Positions 1-6,825 of a stretch of 18,162 bases of DNA are shown piece after piece. Below the pieces are notes generated by a model. It was not told the origin of the DNA and searched no databases. It was given only the letters and a program-made list of their open reading frames with translations. Position 1 is the stretch's first letter, and the number at the start of each line of letters is the position of its first letter. The position numbers were made by a program, and so were the translations under genes. This stretch comes from Treponema sp. (lineage in GTDB: Bacteria; Spirochaetota; Spirochaetia; Treponematales; Breznakiellaceae), in the NCBI GenBank assembly GCA_031273405.1, contig JAISRW010000046.1, positions 1-18,162 on the forward strand, read 5' to 3'.

Positions 1-1578
1 CCAGACCGTCTCCCCGTCCTCAAAGGCCAGGATGTGGGTGGCTATCCTGTCCAGAAACCAGCGGTCGTGGCTGATGACGAGGCTCACCCCGGCAAAGCTG
101 TCGATGGCGTCCTCAAGGCTGCGGAGGGTGTTCACGTCCAGGTCGTTGGTGGGTTCGTCCAGGAGAAGCACGTTGGCCCCTTCTTTAAGCATGAGGGCCA
201 GGTTGAGCCGGTTCCGCTCGCCCCCGGAGAGGACCCCTACTTTTTTCTGCTGATCCGCGCCGGAAAAATTATACCAGGCGCAGTAGGCCCGGGAAGGGAC
301 TTCCTTGACTCCCCCCAGCTTGATAATATCCAGGCCCTCTGAAAGCTGTTCCCATACCGTCTTGTTATCGTCCAGATTTTCCCGCATCTGATCCGCCCAG
401 GCTAGGCGGACGCTCTCCCCCAGGCGCAGGGTTCCCGAATCGGGCTTTTCCGTGCCGGCGATAATCCTGAACAGGGTGGTCTTTCCCGCGCCGTTGGGCC
501 CGATGATGCCCACACAGGCGCCGGGGGGCACGGTAAATTCGAGGTTCTCAAAGAGGAGCCTGTCCCCGTATGCCTTGGCAAGGCCCTTTGCCTCAACGAC
601 AAGCTGGCCGAGCCGGGGCCCCGGGGGTATGGTGATCTTGTTGTCCCTGATTTTTTCGCGCTCCCCGTCCTGGTAGAGTTTTTCGTACTGGCTAATCCTC
701 GCCTTGCTCTTGGCGTGCCGGCCCTTGGGGCTCATGCGTATCCATTCCAGTTCCCTTTGAAGCTGCTTGCGGCGCTCGCTCTCGCCCTTTTCTTCCAGAG
801 CCAGGCGGGCTTCCTTCTGCTCAAGCCATCCCGAATAGTTCCCCTTCCAGGGGATGCCTTCCCCCCGGTCCAGTTCCAGAATCCAGCCGGCCGCATTGTC
901 CAGGAAATAGCGGTCATGGGTAACGGCGATGACCGTACCGGCGTATTCCCTGAGGTGTTTCTCCAGCCAGGCCACGGTTTCGGCGTCCAGGTGGTTGGTG
1001 GGCTCGTCCAAAAGGAGTATGTCCGGCTTTTTGAGGAGGAGCCGGCAGAGGGCGACCCGCCGCCTCTCCCCGCCCGAAAGCTTATCCACGATCTGGTCTC
1101 CCGGCGGGCAGAGGAGGGCGTCCATGGCAAATTCCAGGCGGCTGTCCAGGTTCCAGCCGTCGGCGGCCTCGATCTTCTCCTGGAGCTCCGCCTGCTGGGC
1201 CCCCAGTTTGTCGTAGTCCGCGTCAGGGTTCCCGAAGGCCTCGCTCACCCTGTCGAATTCCGCGAGCAGTTCCGTCAGTTCCCGAACCCCTTCGGAGACG
1301 ATCTCCTTGACGGTCTTTCCGCTTTCCAGGTAAGGCTCCTGCTCAAGATAGCCTATGGTATAGCCGGGGCTTACCGAGATTTCACCTGAAAATTCCGCGT
1401 CTACCCCGGCCAGGATTTTAAGGAGGCTCGACTTCCCCGAGCCGTTGAGCCCGATGACCCCGATCTTGGCGCCGTAAAAATAAGAGAGGCTTATATCCTT
1501 AAGCACCTGCTTGGTACCGTGTTTCCTGGAAACCCGGTACATAGAATAAATAACTTTTTTGTCGTCCACTGTAGGCAT
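1..1578 (-). CDS. ettA: Energy-dependent translational throttle protein EttA (ABC-F ATPase), 3' end cut by the window edge
   Basis: ABC-F proteins bind the ribosomal E site and gate entry into elongation according to ATP/ADP; they have no membrane domain. The 526 visible codons contain two nucleotide-binding domains: Walker A GLNGSGKS (43-50), signature LSGGE (167-171) and Walker B LLLDEP (188-193), then GPNGAGKT (360-367), LSGGE (450-454) and LLLDEP (471-476). H-loops are THDRYFLD and SHDRWFLD. An EttA-type arm lies around 95-145, and the basic linker between the domains (about 278-301, with KGRHAKSKAR) is the P-site tritRNA-interaction motif. Comparison with E. coli EttA (555 aa) suggests about 30 C-terminal residues lie beyond base 1. 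The ATG at 1578 lies 20 bp after the hemolysin III gene and has no Shine-Dalgarno, but TATAAT sits six bases before it (see findings). Family assignment is very secure. Confidence 0.96.
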   Translation of the reverse strand, partial: MPTVDDKKVIYSMYRVSRKHGTKQVLKDISLSYFYGAKIGVIGLNGSGKSSLLKILAGVDAEFSGEISVSPGYTIGYLEQEPYLESGKTVKEIVSEGVRELTELLAEFDRVSEAFGNPDADYDKLGAQQAELQEKIEAADGWNLDSRLEFAMDALLCPPGDQIVDKLSGGERRRVALCRLLLKKPDILLLDEPTNHLDAETVAWLEKHLREYAGTVIAVTHDRYFLDNAAGWILELDRGEGIPWKGNYSGWLEQKEARLALEEKGESERRKQLQRELEWIRMSPKGRHAKSKARISQYEKLYQDGEREKIRDNKITIPPGPRLGQLVVEAKGLAKAYGDRLLFENLEFTVPPGACVGIIGPNGAGKTTLFRIIAGTEKPDSGTLRLGESVRLAWADQMRENLDDNKTVWEQLSEGLDIIKLGGVKEVPSRAYCAWYNFSGADQQKKVGVLSGGERNRLNLALMLKEGANVLLLDEPTNDLDVNTLRSLEDAIDSFAGVSLVISHDRWFLDRIATHILAFEDGETVW

Positions 1579-1598
1579 AGCTTCATTATAGCCGGAGA

Positions 1599-2279
1599 CT
1601 AGCTCATAAACCAGAGGGAGAGCCAGTGGCAGGCGGCCCCGGCGAGTACGTGGCAGTGCCAGACTACGTGGGAGAGCCGGCGGTGGCGGCGGCGGTACCA
1701 GAAGGTGCCGGCGGTATAGACTACGCCGCCTGAGAGGAGGAAGATGAAGCTTATCCGGGGGATCTGGTGCCAGAGCCTGGGGAAACCAGCGGCGATGGCC
1801 CAGCCCATGAGGATGTAAACGGCAAGTTCGGCTTTCCTTAAGAATTTCCAATTAACCGCGTAGAGGGTTACCCCGGCGGCGGCCAGGGCCCATTGGGCGC
1901 CGAAGTAAGCCCAGCCCAAGGCGCCCCGGAAACCCAAGAGGCTGAAGGCCGTGTATGAACCGGCGATGAGAATGTAGACGGCGGAATGATCGATTATTTG
2001 CAAGATCCGCTTGGCGCCCTCGTGCTGGATGGCATGGTACAGGGTGGAGGCAAAGAACATGGAGATCATGGCGGCCGAATATACGGCGTAGCAGGTGACC
2101 GCCAGGACGCCGGCGTCCGTACCGCCCAGGCGGCCGGCGGCCCGGAGCACCAGAAGCACCAGCCCCGCAGCGGCCAGGAGTATTCCCAGGCCGTGGAGTA
2201 TTGAATTGGCTATCTCCTCGCCGGGGGTCTGGAACGGCAGAGGAGTGGGTACCGGAGTTATAACTTTAGACGCTCTCAT
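1599..2279 (-). CDS. Hemolysin III / PAQR-family integral membrane protein
   Basis: A 226-aa protein with about seven hydrophobic segments, as expected for the HlyIII/YqfA branch of the PAQR superfamily. Family hallmarks are visible: EEIANSILHGLG near the N-terminus (21-32), STLYHA (78-83) in a membrane helix, DHSAVYILIAGSYT (97-110), and a C-terminal HVVWHCHV (204-211) followed by H218. The histidines H82, H208 and H218 with D97 match the metal-binding set proposed for PAQR proteins. The bacterial role is not settled: haemolysis is a heterologous phenotype, and membrane-lipid or hydrolase activity is suspected. The ATG at 2279 starts just before the conserved E-E-I-A-N motif; Shine-Dalgarno pairing is poor. 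It lies 63 bp after rlmJ and 20 bp before ettA on the same strand, suggesting co-transcription. Confidence 0.93.
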   Translation of the reverse strand: MRASKVITPVPTPLPFQTPGEEIANSILHGLGILLAAAGLVLLVLRAAGRLGGTDAGVLAVTCYAVYSAAMISMFFASTLYHAIQHEGAKRILQIIDHSAVYILIAGSYTAFSLLGFRGALGWAYFGAQWALAAAGVTLYAVNWKFLRKAELAVYILMGWAIAAGFPRLWHQIPRISFIFLLSGGVVYTAGTFWYRRRHRRLSHVVWHCHVLAGAACHWLSLWFMS

Positions 2280-2342
2280 GTCAGATAAGACACCTAATTA
2301 TTCCGGAAGTTGCGGTTTTTCCGTCATTCGCGCCGAGCGGGT

Positions 2343-3170
2343 TTAATCGTACCAGTCAAAGCGCCGGCAGCCCCCCAAGACCGATGCCAGAAAGGGCAGG
2401 GCTTCTTCCAGGGCGGGGCGGAGGGTCCAGGGGGGATTGTAAACCACCAGGCCCGAGCCGTACATGCCCCTGGGAGAGTTCGCCGGGGGCCTGTCCCGGG
2501 AAGCGGTGTGAAGCTCCGCCCGGCAGCGCCTGCCCCCGTGGAGGCCCAGGAGGGTCCCGGAAAGGTCAAGCCCGGCTTTGGGGGAGGCCAGGAGGGGATA
2601 CCAGATGATATAAATTCCCCCAGGGAAGCGCTTCAGGGCGCCGGCGGCCGCCAAGGGGATGGATTCGTATTCGTCCTTTTCTTCCCAGGAGGGATCGATA
2701 AAGACGAGGCCCCGCCGGGAAGGGGGAGGCAGCAGGGCTTTAAGGCCGCCGGGACCGTCTTCCTGCCGGACCTCCGTCCGGCTTCCGGTAACCTGTACCA
2801 GGGTTTTAAAATCTTCAGGATGAAGTTCAAAGCAAACGAGCCTGTCCTGCTCCCGCAGCAGCCCTTCCATAAGGAGGGGCGAACCAGGGTAACGGTCAAT
2901 GTCCTCAGCCGGTCTGCCGCGGGAGATTATTTCCAGATACCGCCCCGGCATGGACGGGATCTTTTCCCGTTCCGGAAGGAAGGGGAGGAGTTTCCCCACG
3001 CCGTCTTTCCATTCCCGGTTATGATGATACAAACCCGCCCCCGCGTAAGTATCGACGCAGAGGAAGGGCTTTTCTTTCTGCCTGAGGTAATCAAGACAGA
3101 AGACGAGGACCCCGTGTTTAAGGACATCCGCAGCATTCCCCGCATGAAATCCGTGACGGTAACTGAGCAC
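2343..3170 (-). CDS. rlmJ: 23S rRNA (adenine(2030)-N6)-methyltransferase RlmJ
   Basis: RlmJ uses S-adenosylmethionine to methylate N6 of A2030 in 23S rRNA. The 275-aa product is close to the E. coli length (280) and alignable end to end: LSYRHGFHAGNAADVLKH (2-19), the SAM-binding DTYAGAG (40-46), RYPGSPLL (93-100), LREQDRL (105-111), FELHPED (114-120), RRGLVFIDPSW (152-162) and SGLVVYNPPW (239-248). The catalytic motif reads DPSW where E. coli has DPPY; aspartate and an aromatic residue are kept, so activity is expected. The start is a GTG, chosen because the universally conserved LSYRH begins right after it; no strong Shine-Dalgarno precedes it. It begins only 22 bp after the sigma-like gene ends, so translation probably depends on the upstream gene. 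Confidence 0.95.
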   Translation of the reverse strand: MLSYRHGFHAGNAADVLKHGVLVFCLDYLRQKEKPFLCVDTYAGAGLYHHNREWKDGVGKLLPFLPEREKIPSMPGRYLEIISRGRPAEDIDRYPGSPLLMEGLLREQDRLVCFELHPEDFKTLVQVTGSRTEVRQEDGPGGLKALLPPPSRRGLVFIDPSWEEKDEYESIPLAAAGALKRFPGGIYIIWYPLLASPKAGLDLSGTLLGLHGGRRCRAELHTASRDRPPANSPRGMYGSGLVVYNPPWTLRPALEEALPFLASVLGGCRRFDWYD

Positions 3171-3192
3171 ATCATAATGATACAGAACCCCG

Positions 3193-4041
3193 CTAGTTCT
3201 TGCTATAGCCCCCCTCTTTCTTAATGCGCCATTTTGCCTTCACCGTGTGGAGGCTGCTATCGACAGTTCCTTTCGGGATATGCATTATCTCCGCCACCTG
3301 CCTGTTGGTGGCGTCGGCGCGGATTCCCTCCAGGCGTTTCCGCATGGAAGCGAAGCGTTTCTTCGCCCTTTCCAGGCGGTCTTTCAGTTTTTGGTGATAG
3401 GCCGTGCCCGGAAAGGCGGAAGTCAGCCGGTGCTGAAGGCTGAGGTATCGGTAATACTGGCGCTGAATCTTCTCCTGAAGGTCCCTGATCTCCTGCTCCC
3501 GCTCCGTCCGCTTCCGCCTCATTTCATCTACCATGTTACGGATGGTTTCTTTTTCCATGCCGACGCCGGCGGCGATACGATTGAGGAAATCATCGGAAAC
3601 AAAATAATAGGATTTTAAAAGAAGCATCACGATTTGCTGGGGAGAGGCGATCCCTTTCAGCGGCGCCGTTGGGCTCCTATCATATTCAGGTTCGTCGCTG
3701 CAGACCAGTGTTTCTTCGGCCTTGGCTTTCCAGCAGGCAAATTCGGTCATGTAGTGAGCCGTTTCCTTGGATCGGTATTCCTTGGCAGACCAGTGAATAA
3801 TCGACGTTATATAGTTGTCAAAGGAAGCCCCCCGGTCCCTGTAACCCTCTATAGCCCTGCTTAACCTGGGATAGAGCCAGCTTAAAAAATCAGACCACCG
3901 ATCCCGGCTTCCGTCGAACAAACGATAGCGCCCAAAGTTGTCCGTAAGATACTGAAACAAGAGCCCCTCAAATTTCTTTTTCTCCAAATTCCCGCTCTTA
4001 TACTGCTGATACAATTCCGACAAGAACCCATGATTCCGCAC
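3193..4041 (-). CDS. Divergent sigma-70-like / helix-turn-helix protein with central coiled coil
   Basis: A 282-aa soluble protein of no family I can name with certainty. Residues 47-92 (DFLSWLYPRLSRAIEGYRD, then GASFDNYITSIIHW) have the layout of sigma-70 region 2: an acidic-aromatic start, an R-A-I-E-x-Y/F core and a G-x-x-F-x-x-Y-I helix. Residues 133-172 could be a region 3-like helical unit. Residues 172-240 are highly charged with heptad character, probably a coiled coil. Residues 245-270 (NRQVAEIMHIPKGTVDSSLH) resemble the region 4 helix-turn-helix that binds the -35 element. The start is a GTG at 4041, five bases after a perfect AGGAGG; a nearby ATG at 4046 is in another frame. It lies between nrnA and rlmJ. 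I infer an RNA polymerase-associated or DNA-binding regulator; the coiled-coil insertion is unusual for a sigma factor. Confidence 0.6.
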   Translation of the reverse strand: MRNHGFLSELYQQYKSGNLEKKKFEGLLFQYLTDNFGRYRLFDGSRDRWSDFLSWLYPRLSRAIEGYRDRGASFDNYITSIIHWSAKEYRSKETAHYMTEFACWKAKAEETLVCSDEPEYDRSPTAPLKGIASPQQIVMLLLKSYYFVSDDFLNRIAAGVGMEKETIRNMVDEMRRKRTEREQEIRDLQEKIQRQYYRYLSLQHRLTSAFPGTAYHQKLKDRLERAKKRFASMRKRLEGIRADATNRQVAEIMHIPKGTVDSSLHTVKAKWRIKKEGGYSKN

Positions 4042-4143
4042 TTCATCCTCCTCAGTAGAAATTCTTTAGACATTTCGCGTCCAGGATCTACATCGGAATT
4101 TAGGGGTTAAAATGCAGTTTTTCTTCGCTTTAAATGACAAGGA

Positions 4144-5169
4144 TCACGGAATGTCTTCGGTGGAGGCAAAAACAGGCTTAAAAGCTTCCAGAATCTTCGG
4201 TTTTAAGTCGGCTATAAGGGCGTTTACGCTTACGCCCGCGGCGTTCTTATGGCCTCCGCCGCCGAAGCTCCCGGCAATAGCCGCCACATCCACCCAGCTC
4301 CGGGAACGGAGACCGACGGTGCACTGGGGAGGATCCGGTTTTTCCTGGCGGACGAGGACGACGGCCTCCATACCCTCCACCGACTGGAGAAGCTGGTAAA
4401 GGGCGTCGGAGTCCCGGCCTTCAAGGCCGTAACGCTGGGTTTCTTCATATTCTTCCGTAGAAAGCAGTAGGCGGCCTCCGTAATGGGCTTCGGTCCGCTG
4501 GAGTATGCGGCCCATGAGGATTCGGGAATCAAGGCTCTTGCCTCCGTTGATGGACAGGAAGGCTTGTTTGGGGCTGGCCCCGGCGCGCACCATCCGGGCC
4601 GCCGCGTCAAAGGCGGCCGCCCCCGATTTGTCCACATGGCGGAAAAACCCCGTATCGGTGCAGAGCCCGAAGAGAAGAAGCTCGGCCTCAGGGCGCTCAA
4701 GGGGCATCCCCAGGGCCTCGATGAGCCTGAGGATCAGAAGGGTTACCGACGGAGCTCCGCCGGCTATATAAACAGGGCCGGAAGCCCCGGCGGAGGCAAA
4801 CTCTCCGGTCCCGTGGTGATCGATTACCGCCAGGGGAAGGCCCTTCAGGAGGGGCGCCAGATCTCCGGTCCGCTCCAGGGAAGAACAATCGGTCACTATT
4901 ACCCGGCTTCCTGAGCGCTCCTCTTCCCCCGGGGACGAAATAAAGAAACCCTCGTAGGGTTTGACCTCGGTTCGCTTAAAGGGGCCGGCGGAACAAGGCA
5001 GGGCCTCTTTACCCATGCGGCGCAATACCGAAACCAGGGCAAGCTGGCTTCCCACGCAGTCCCCGTCGGGCTCTTTGTGGCCGACTATGAGGAATTTAGT
5101 CCCCTCTCGTATAAAATCTACCAACCGGGGGGGGACCTCAAATTCCGGATCGCTAAAAAAATCTGCCAT
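4144..5169 (-). CDS. nrnA: DHH/DHHA1 phosphoesterase, NrnA-like oligoribonuclease / pAp phosphatase
   Basis: The 341-aa product carries all DHH family motifs: GHKEPDGD (30-37), VTDCSS with D94, DHHG (117-120), CTDTGFFRH (170-178) and the C-terminal DHHA1 substrate-binding loop FGGGGHKNAAG (302-312). These aspartates and histidines bind two Mn2+ ions. NrnA proteins degrade 2-5 nt RNA to mononucleotides and, in several phyla, hydrolyse 3'-phosphoadenosine 5'-phosphate, standing in for Orn and CysQ. In organisms with c-di-GMP signalling the same enzymes also clear pGpG, which is relevant because a PilZ protein is encoded in this window. The ATG at 5169 is preceded by a moderate GGGAAG. It is the first gene of the five-gene minus-strand run. 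The exact split between RNase and pAp activity cannot be read from sequence. Confidence 0.93.
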   Translation of the reverse strand: MADFFSDPEFEVPPRLVDFIREGTKFLIVGHKEPDGDCVGSQLALVSVLRRMGKEALPCSAGPFKRTEVKPYEGFFISSPGEEERSGSRVIVTDCSSLERTGDLAPLLKGLPLAVIDHHGTGEFASAGASGPVYIAGGAPSVTLLILRLIEALGMPLERPEAELLLFGLCTDTGFFRHVDKSGAAAFDAAARMVRAGASPKQAFLSINGGKSLDSRILMGRILQRTEAHYGGRLLLSTEEYEETQRYGLEGRDSDALYQLLQSVEGMEAVVLVRQEKPDPPQCTVGLRSRSWVDVAAIAGSFGGGGHKNAAGVSVNALIADLKPKILEAFKPVFASTEDIP

Positions 5170-5252
5170 TGCTTCCCGATAAGGAATTCTGAATGACGCG
5201 GCCGGCCCGTTTTTAGCGGACAGATCGTAACTACCCAGGCGGGGCTAACGCG

Positions 5253-5282
5253 GCTCGAAAAAAACAACGTTTTATTTCGAGC
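5253..5282. repeat. Hairpin repeat, copy 1
   Basis: An imperfect palindrome with arms GCTCGAAA / TTTCGAGC continuing into AAAAC / GTTTT: 13 pairs with one bulged A and a 3-nt loop. It differs from the copy at 5315-5344 at one loop base only. Both copies are followed by TACCCC. It lies in the gap between nrnA and the exported-protein gene; the A/T runs inside the arms could make it act as a terminator for the gene reading in from 5396. Confidence 0.85.
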
Positions 5283-5295
5283 TACCCCATTGAAC

Positions 5296-5313
5296 GAGGG
5301 GATTCACCCCCTC
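5296..5313. repeat. Short GC-rich hairpin between the two repeat copies
   Basis: GAGGGG (5296-5301) pairs with CCCCTC (5308-5313) across a six-base loop. It sits exactly between the two longer hairpins, making a row of three. Confidence 0.6.
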
Positions 5314-5314
5314 C

Positions 5315-5344
5315 GCTCGAAAAAAACAATGTTTTATTTCGAGC
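5315..5344. repeat. Hairpin repeat, copy 2
   Basis: Second copy of the 30-nt palindrome at 5253-5282, identical except for T instead of C in the loop, with the same TACCCC flank. Spacing between copy starts is 62 bp. With copy 1 it fills most of the 226-bp non-coding gap 5170-5395, in which I see no ORF. Confidence 0.85.
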
Positions 5345-5395
5345 TACCCCCATAAGCCATTATTGGCATATAGGCGCCTGGTAGGTACGCGGATT

Positions 5396-5818
5396 TCAGA
5401 ATTCCAGTTTAATTTCTTCTACGCCCTCGAAATATTCGTCGATATTGACGTTCATGGGTACCACACCCCAGGTCTGGTGGGCTCTCTCCCGGCGGACATA
5501 AACGCGGATATGGCTGAACTGCCCGGATTTATAATAGATCGTAAGATACGGCCAAGCCTTGCCGGCCTCCAGGGAAATCGTTTCCGCCTTCCCCGTGGAA
5601 TTGGCGAACCATTCCTTGGGAAGATAGGTCCGCGCCATCCGGTTGACCCCCTTCCGGTAGACAACAATATAACCGTTCCGATAGGTAAATATTTTTTCTA
5701 TTGGGACGCTTACATAATAGTATTCCGATACCTTTAACTGTCTCTTCTCTTGGGCAAAAAGGGGCAATCCCAAGCTGGAAACCAGAACCGTCAAAACAAA
5801 AAAAGAAAATTTTTTCAT
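5396..5818 (-). CDS. Small exported protein of unknown function
   Basis: A 140-aa protein with a classical signal peptide: MKK, a hydrophobic stretch (about 5-20) and a likely cleavage after LFA (residue 22), leaving a mature protein starting QEK. The rest is beta-rich and aromatic (SEYYYVSVPIEKIFTYRNGYIVVYRKG; later YLTIYYKSGQFSHIRVYV), with no membrane segment, no lipobox and no cysteine that would anchor it. It is probably periplasmic. I do not recognise a family. The ATG at 5818 has an excellent Shine-Dalgarno (GAGGAGG, five-base spacing). It is transcribed alone, from a good promoter at 5928-5956, through a leader of about 100 nt with a 5'-terminal hairpin and two tandem 19-bp repeats, so its expression is probably regulated after initiation. 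Hairpins at 5253-5344 may end the transcript. Confidence 0.8.
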   Translation of the reverse strand: MKKFSFFVLTVLVSSLGLPLFAQEKRQLKVSEYYYVSVPIEKIFTYRNGYIVVYRKGVNRMARTYLPKEWFANSTGKAETISLEAGKAWPYLTIYYKSGQFSHIRVYVRRERAHQTWGVVPMNVNIDEYFEGVEEIKLEF

Positions 5819-5839
5819 TCTTGCCTCCTCGACTTTTAT

Positions 5840-5877
5840 CTTACTTACTTAAGGTAAGCTTACTTACTTAAGATAAG
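5840..5877. repeat. Two perfect-length tandem 19-bp repeats in the leader of the 5396-5818 gene
   Basis: CTTACTTACTTAAGGTAAG (5840-5858) is followed directly by CTTACTTACTTAAGATAAG (5859-5877), with one mismatch. Each unit has dyad symmetry (CTTAC/GTAAG in the first, CTTA/TAAG in the second), and the TTAC 4-mer is itself repeated. The pair lies 22 bp upstream of the start codon, between the 5' hairpin and the ribosome-binding site. It could be a double operator or alternative RNA hairpins. Confidence 0.85.
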
Positions 5878-5893
5878 AAGGCCGCTAAAAGGA

Positions 5894-5921
5894 GACCTCT
5901 AAAACCGAATTTTCAGAGGTC
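5894..5921 (-). promoter_or_regulatory. 5'-terminal mRNA hairpin of the 5396-5818 leader
   Basis: Read on the minus strand, GACCTCT pairs with AGAGGTC, extended by AAAA/TTTT across one bulged base, with a five-base loop. The predicted transcription start (about 5921) is the first base of the stem, the arrangement seen in 5' mRNA-stabilising hairpins. Read on the plus strand it is followed by ACTTTTATT and could act as a weak terminator, but no plus-strand gene reads into it. Confidence 0.55.
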
Positions 5922-5927
5922 ACTTTT

Positions 5928-5956
5928 ATTATATGAGTTGCTCGCCTTCTTCGCAA
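5928..5956 (-). promoter_or_regulatory. Sigma-70-type promoter for the 5396-5818 gene
   Basis: On the minus strand: -35 TTGCGA (5956-5951, four of six matches), a 17-bp spacer, and a perfect -10 TATAAT (5933-5928). The predicted start is near 5921, giving a leader of about 103 nt. Confidence 0.65.
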
Positions 5957-6049
5957 GTACGGTATCACGGCGGCCCCGATTTTTTCGGCTTGGGGTTAAA
6001 ATTCTTTCACAAGGCGAAGCGCCTTCCATCCCGGAGCCGTATAGGGGGT

Positions 6050-6808
6050 ATGAAACGATTCTTTCTTGTATTTCTTCTGTGTTTCCTCTTGCTGTTGACG
6101 GCCTGCCCGTCTCCGCCTATAGCCCGGTATTACCGGCTCCGGCTGCCTTCTTTGCCGGCCGGCTGGGAGGAGATTTTGGGGGAGCCTCTTTGGCGCCTGG
6201 AATGGGTGAACGGCGACGGCCGGGAAGAAGTCTACGAAGGCCCCGGCAGGGAGCTTCCGGAGCTTTCCCTCATGCAGGAATGGTCAAGCCCGGTTCTTGC
6301 CTGGCCCTATTGGCCTGAAAAAAAGCTTTTCCCCGGGGATATGAAGCCCGCCGGGGGGATCTTCCCCTGGGACGTCTCCGGCGGCCGGCTTGTCCTGGAC
6401 TGGAGGGCCGGGGTGGACGCCTTCTTCTGGCGGGAATTGTCCGCCGCCGCCTCAGGGGGGAACAGGCTGCCCTGGTACTTCGACTGGCCCCGGTTCCGGG
6501 AACTCCTCCGGAGCGATGTCATCAACGAAGACGTCCGCCTCGATCCCTGGCGCGCCGACTGGAAGACCATAGCCGGAAAAACCCTGGCCTCGGGCTTTGA
6601 CCGCCGCCGCATTGTCCCGCGGCCGGTGGCGGAAATTACCATCCCCGGCATGGGGGGCTTCTGGATCGGGAGTTCTCCCTTTTCTCCGCCCCTGGATTTC
6701 CCTCCCGGCGGCTCTTTGAGCCTCCCAGCCGCTGAAGCGGTGGAAACCTGGGTTTCTTCGGAGGGGATACTCAGGTGCGGCGGGAGCACGTGGCTTTTTT
6801 CGCCTTAA
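6050..6808 (+). CDS. Putative lipoprotein of unknown function (first of a tandem pair)
   Basis: A 252-aa product. The open frame extends upstream, but the ATG at 6050 starts a typical lipoprotein signal: MKR, a run of about 14 hydrophobic residues and the lipobox LTAC with Cys19. The upstream extension (about 39 residues) reads like non-coding sequence. The ribosome-binding site is odd: GGGGG ends only one base before the ATG. The mature protein is very rich in Trp, Pro and Gly (for example LAWPYWPEKK and WYFDWPRF), has no further membrane segment, and matches no family I know. It precedes a second lipoprotein gene by 17 bp, and both proteins share a short S-P-x-L-x-W-P-Y element, suggesting a related or jointly acting envelope pair. 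Attachment to the inner or outer membrane cannot be decided. Confidence 0.75.
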   Translation: MKRFFLVFLLCFLLLLTACPSPPIARYYRLRLPSLPAGWEEILGEPLWRLEWVNGDGREEVYEGPGRELPELSLMQEWSSPVLAWPYWPEKKLFPGDMKPAGGIFPWDVSGGRLVLDWRAGVDAFFWRELSAAASGGNRLPWYFDWPRFRELLRSDVINEDVRLDPWRADWKTIAGKTLASGFDRRRIVPRPVAEITIPGMGGFWIGSSPFSPPLDFPPGGSLSLPAAEAVETWVSSEGILRCGGSTWLFSP

Positions 6809-6825
6809 TCGCATAGACTGCTCTC

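Noticed and set aside
2310..3224. A 304-codon plus-strand frame opposite rlmJ.
   Set aside because: It is a shadow of rlmJ in stop-poor G+C-rich DNA; RlmJ homology on the other strand is decisive.
5253..5344. Repeats considered as a short CRISPR array.
   Set aside because: There are only two copies, they are palindromic over their full length, the spacer is itself a hairpin, and no cas genes are present.
5840..5877. Tandem 19-mers considered as replication-origin iterons.
   Set aside because: There are only two units, with no DnaA-box-like sequence or replication gene nearby; their place in a leader explains them better.
5933..6049. A 39-codon N-terminal extension of the first lipoprotein.
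   Set aside because: The internal ATG at 6050 begins a proper lipoprotein signal; the extension would bury it and overlaps the divergent promoter.
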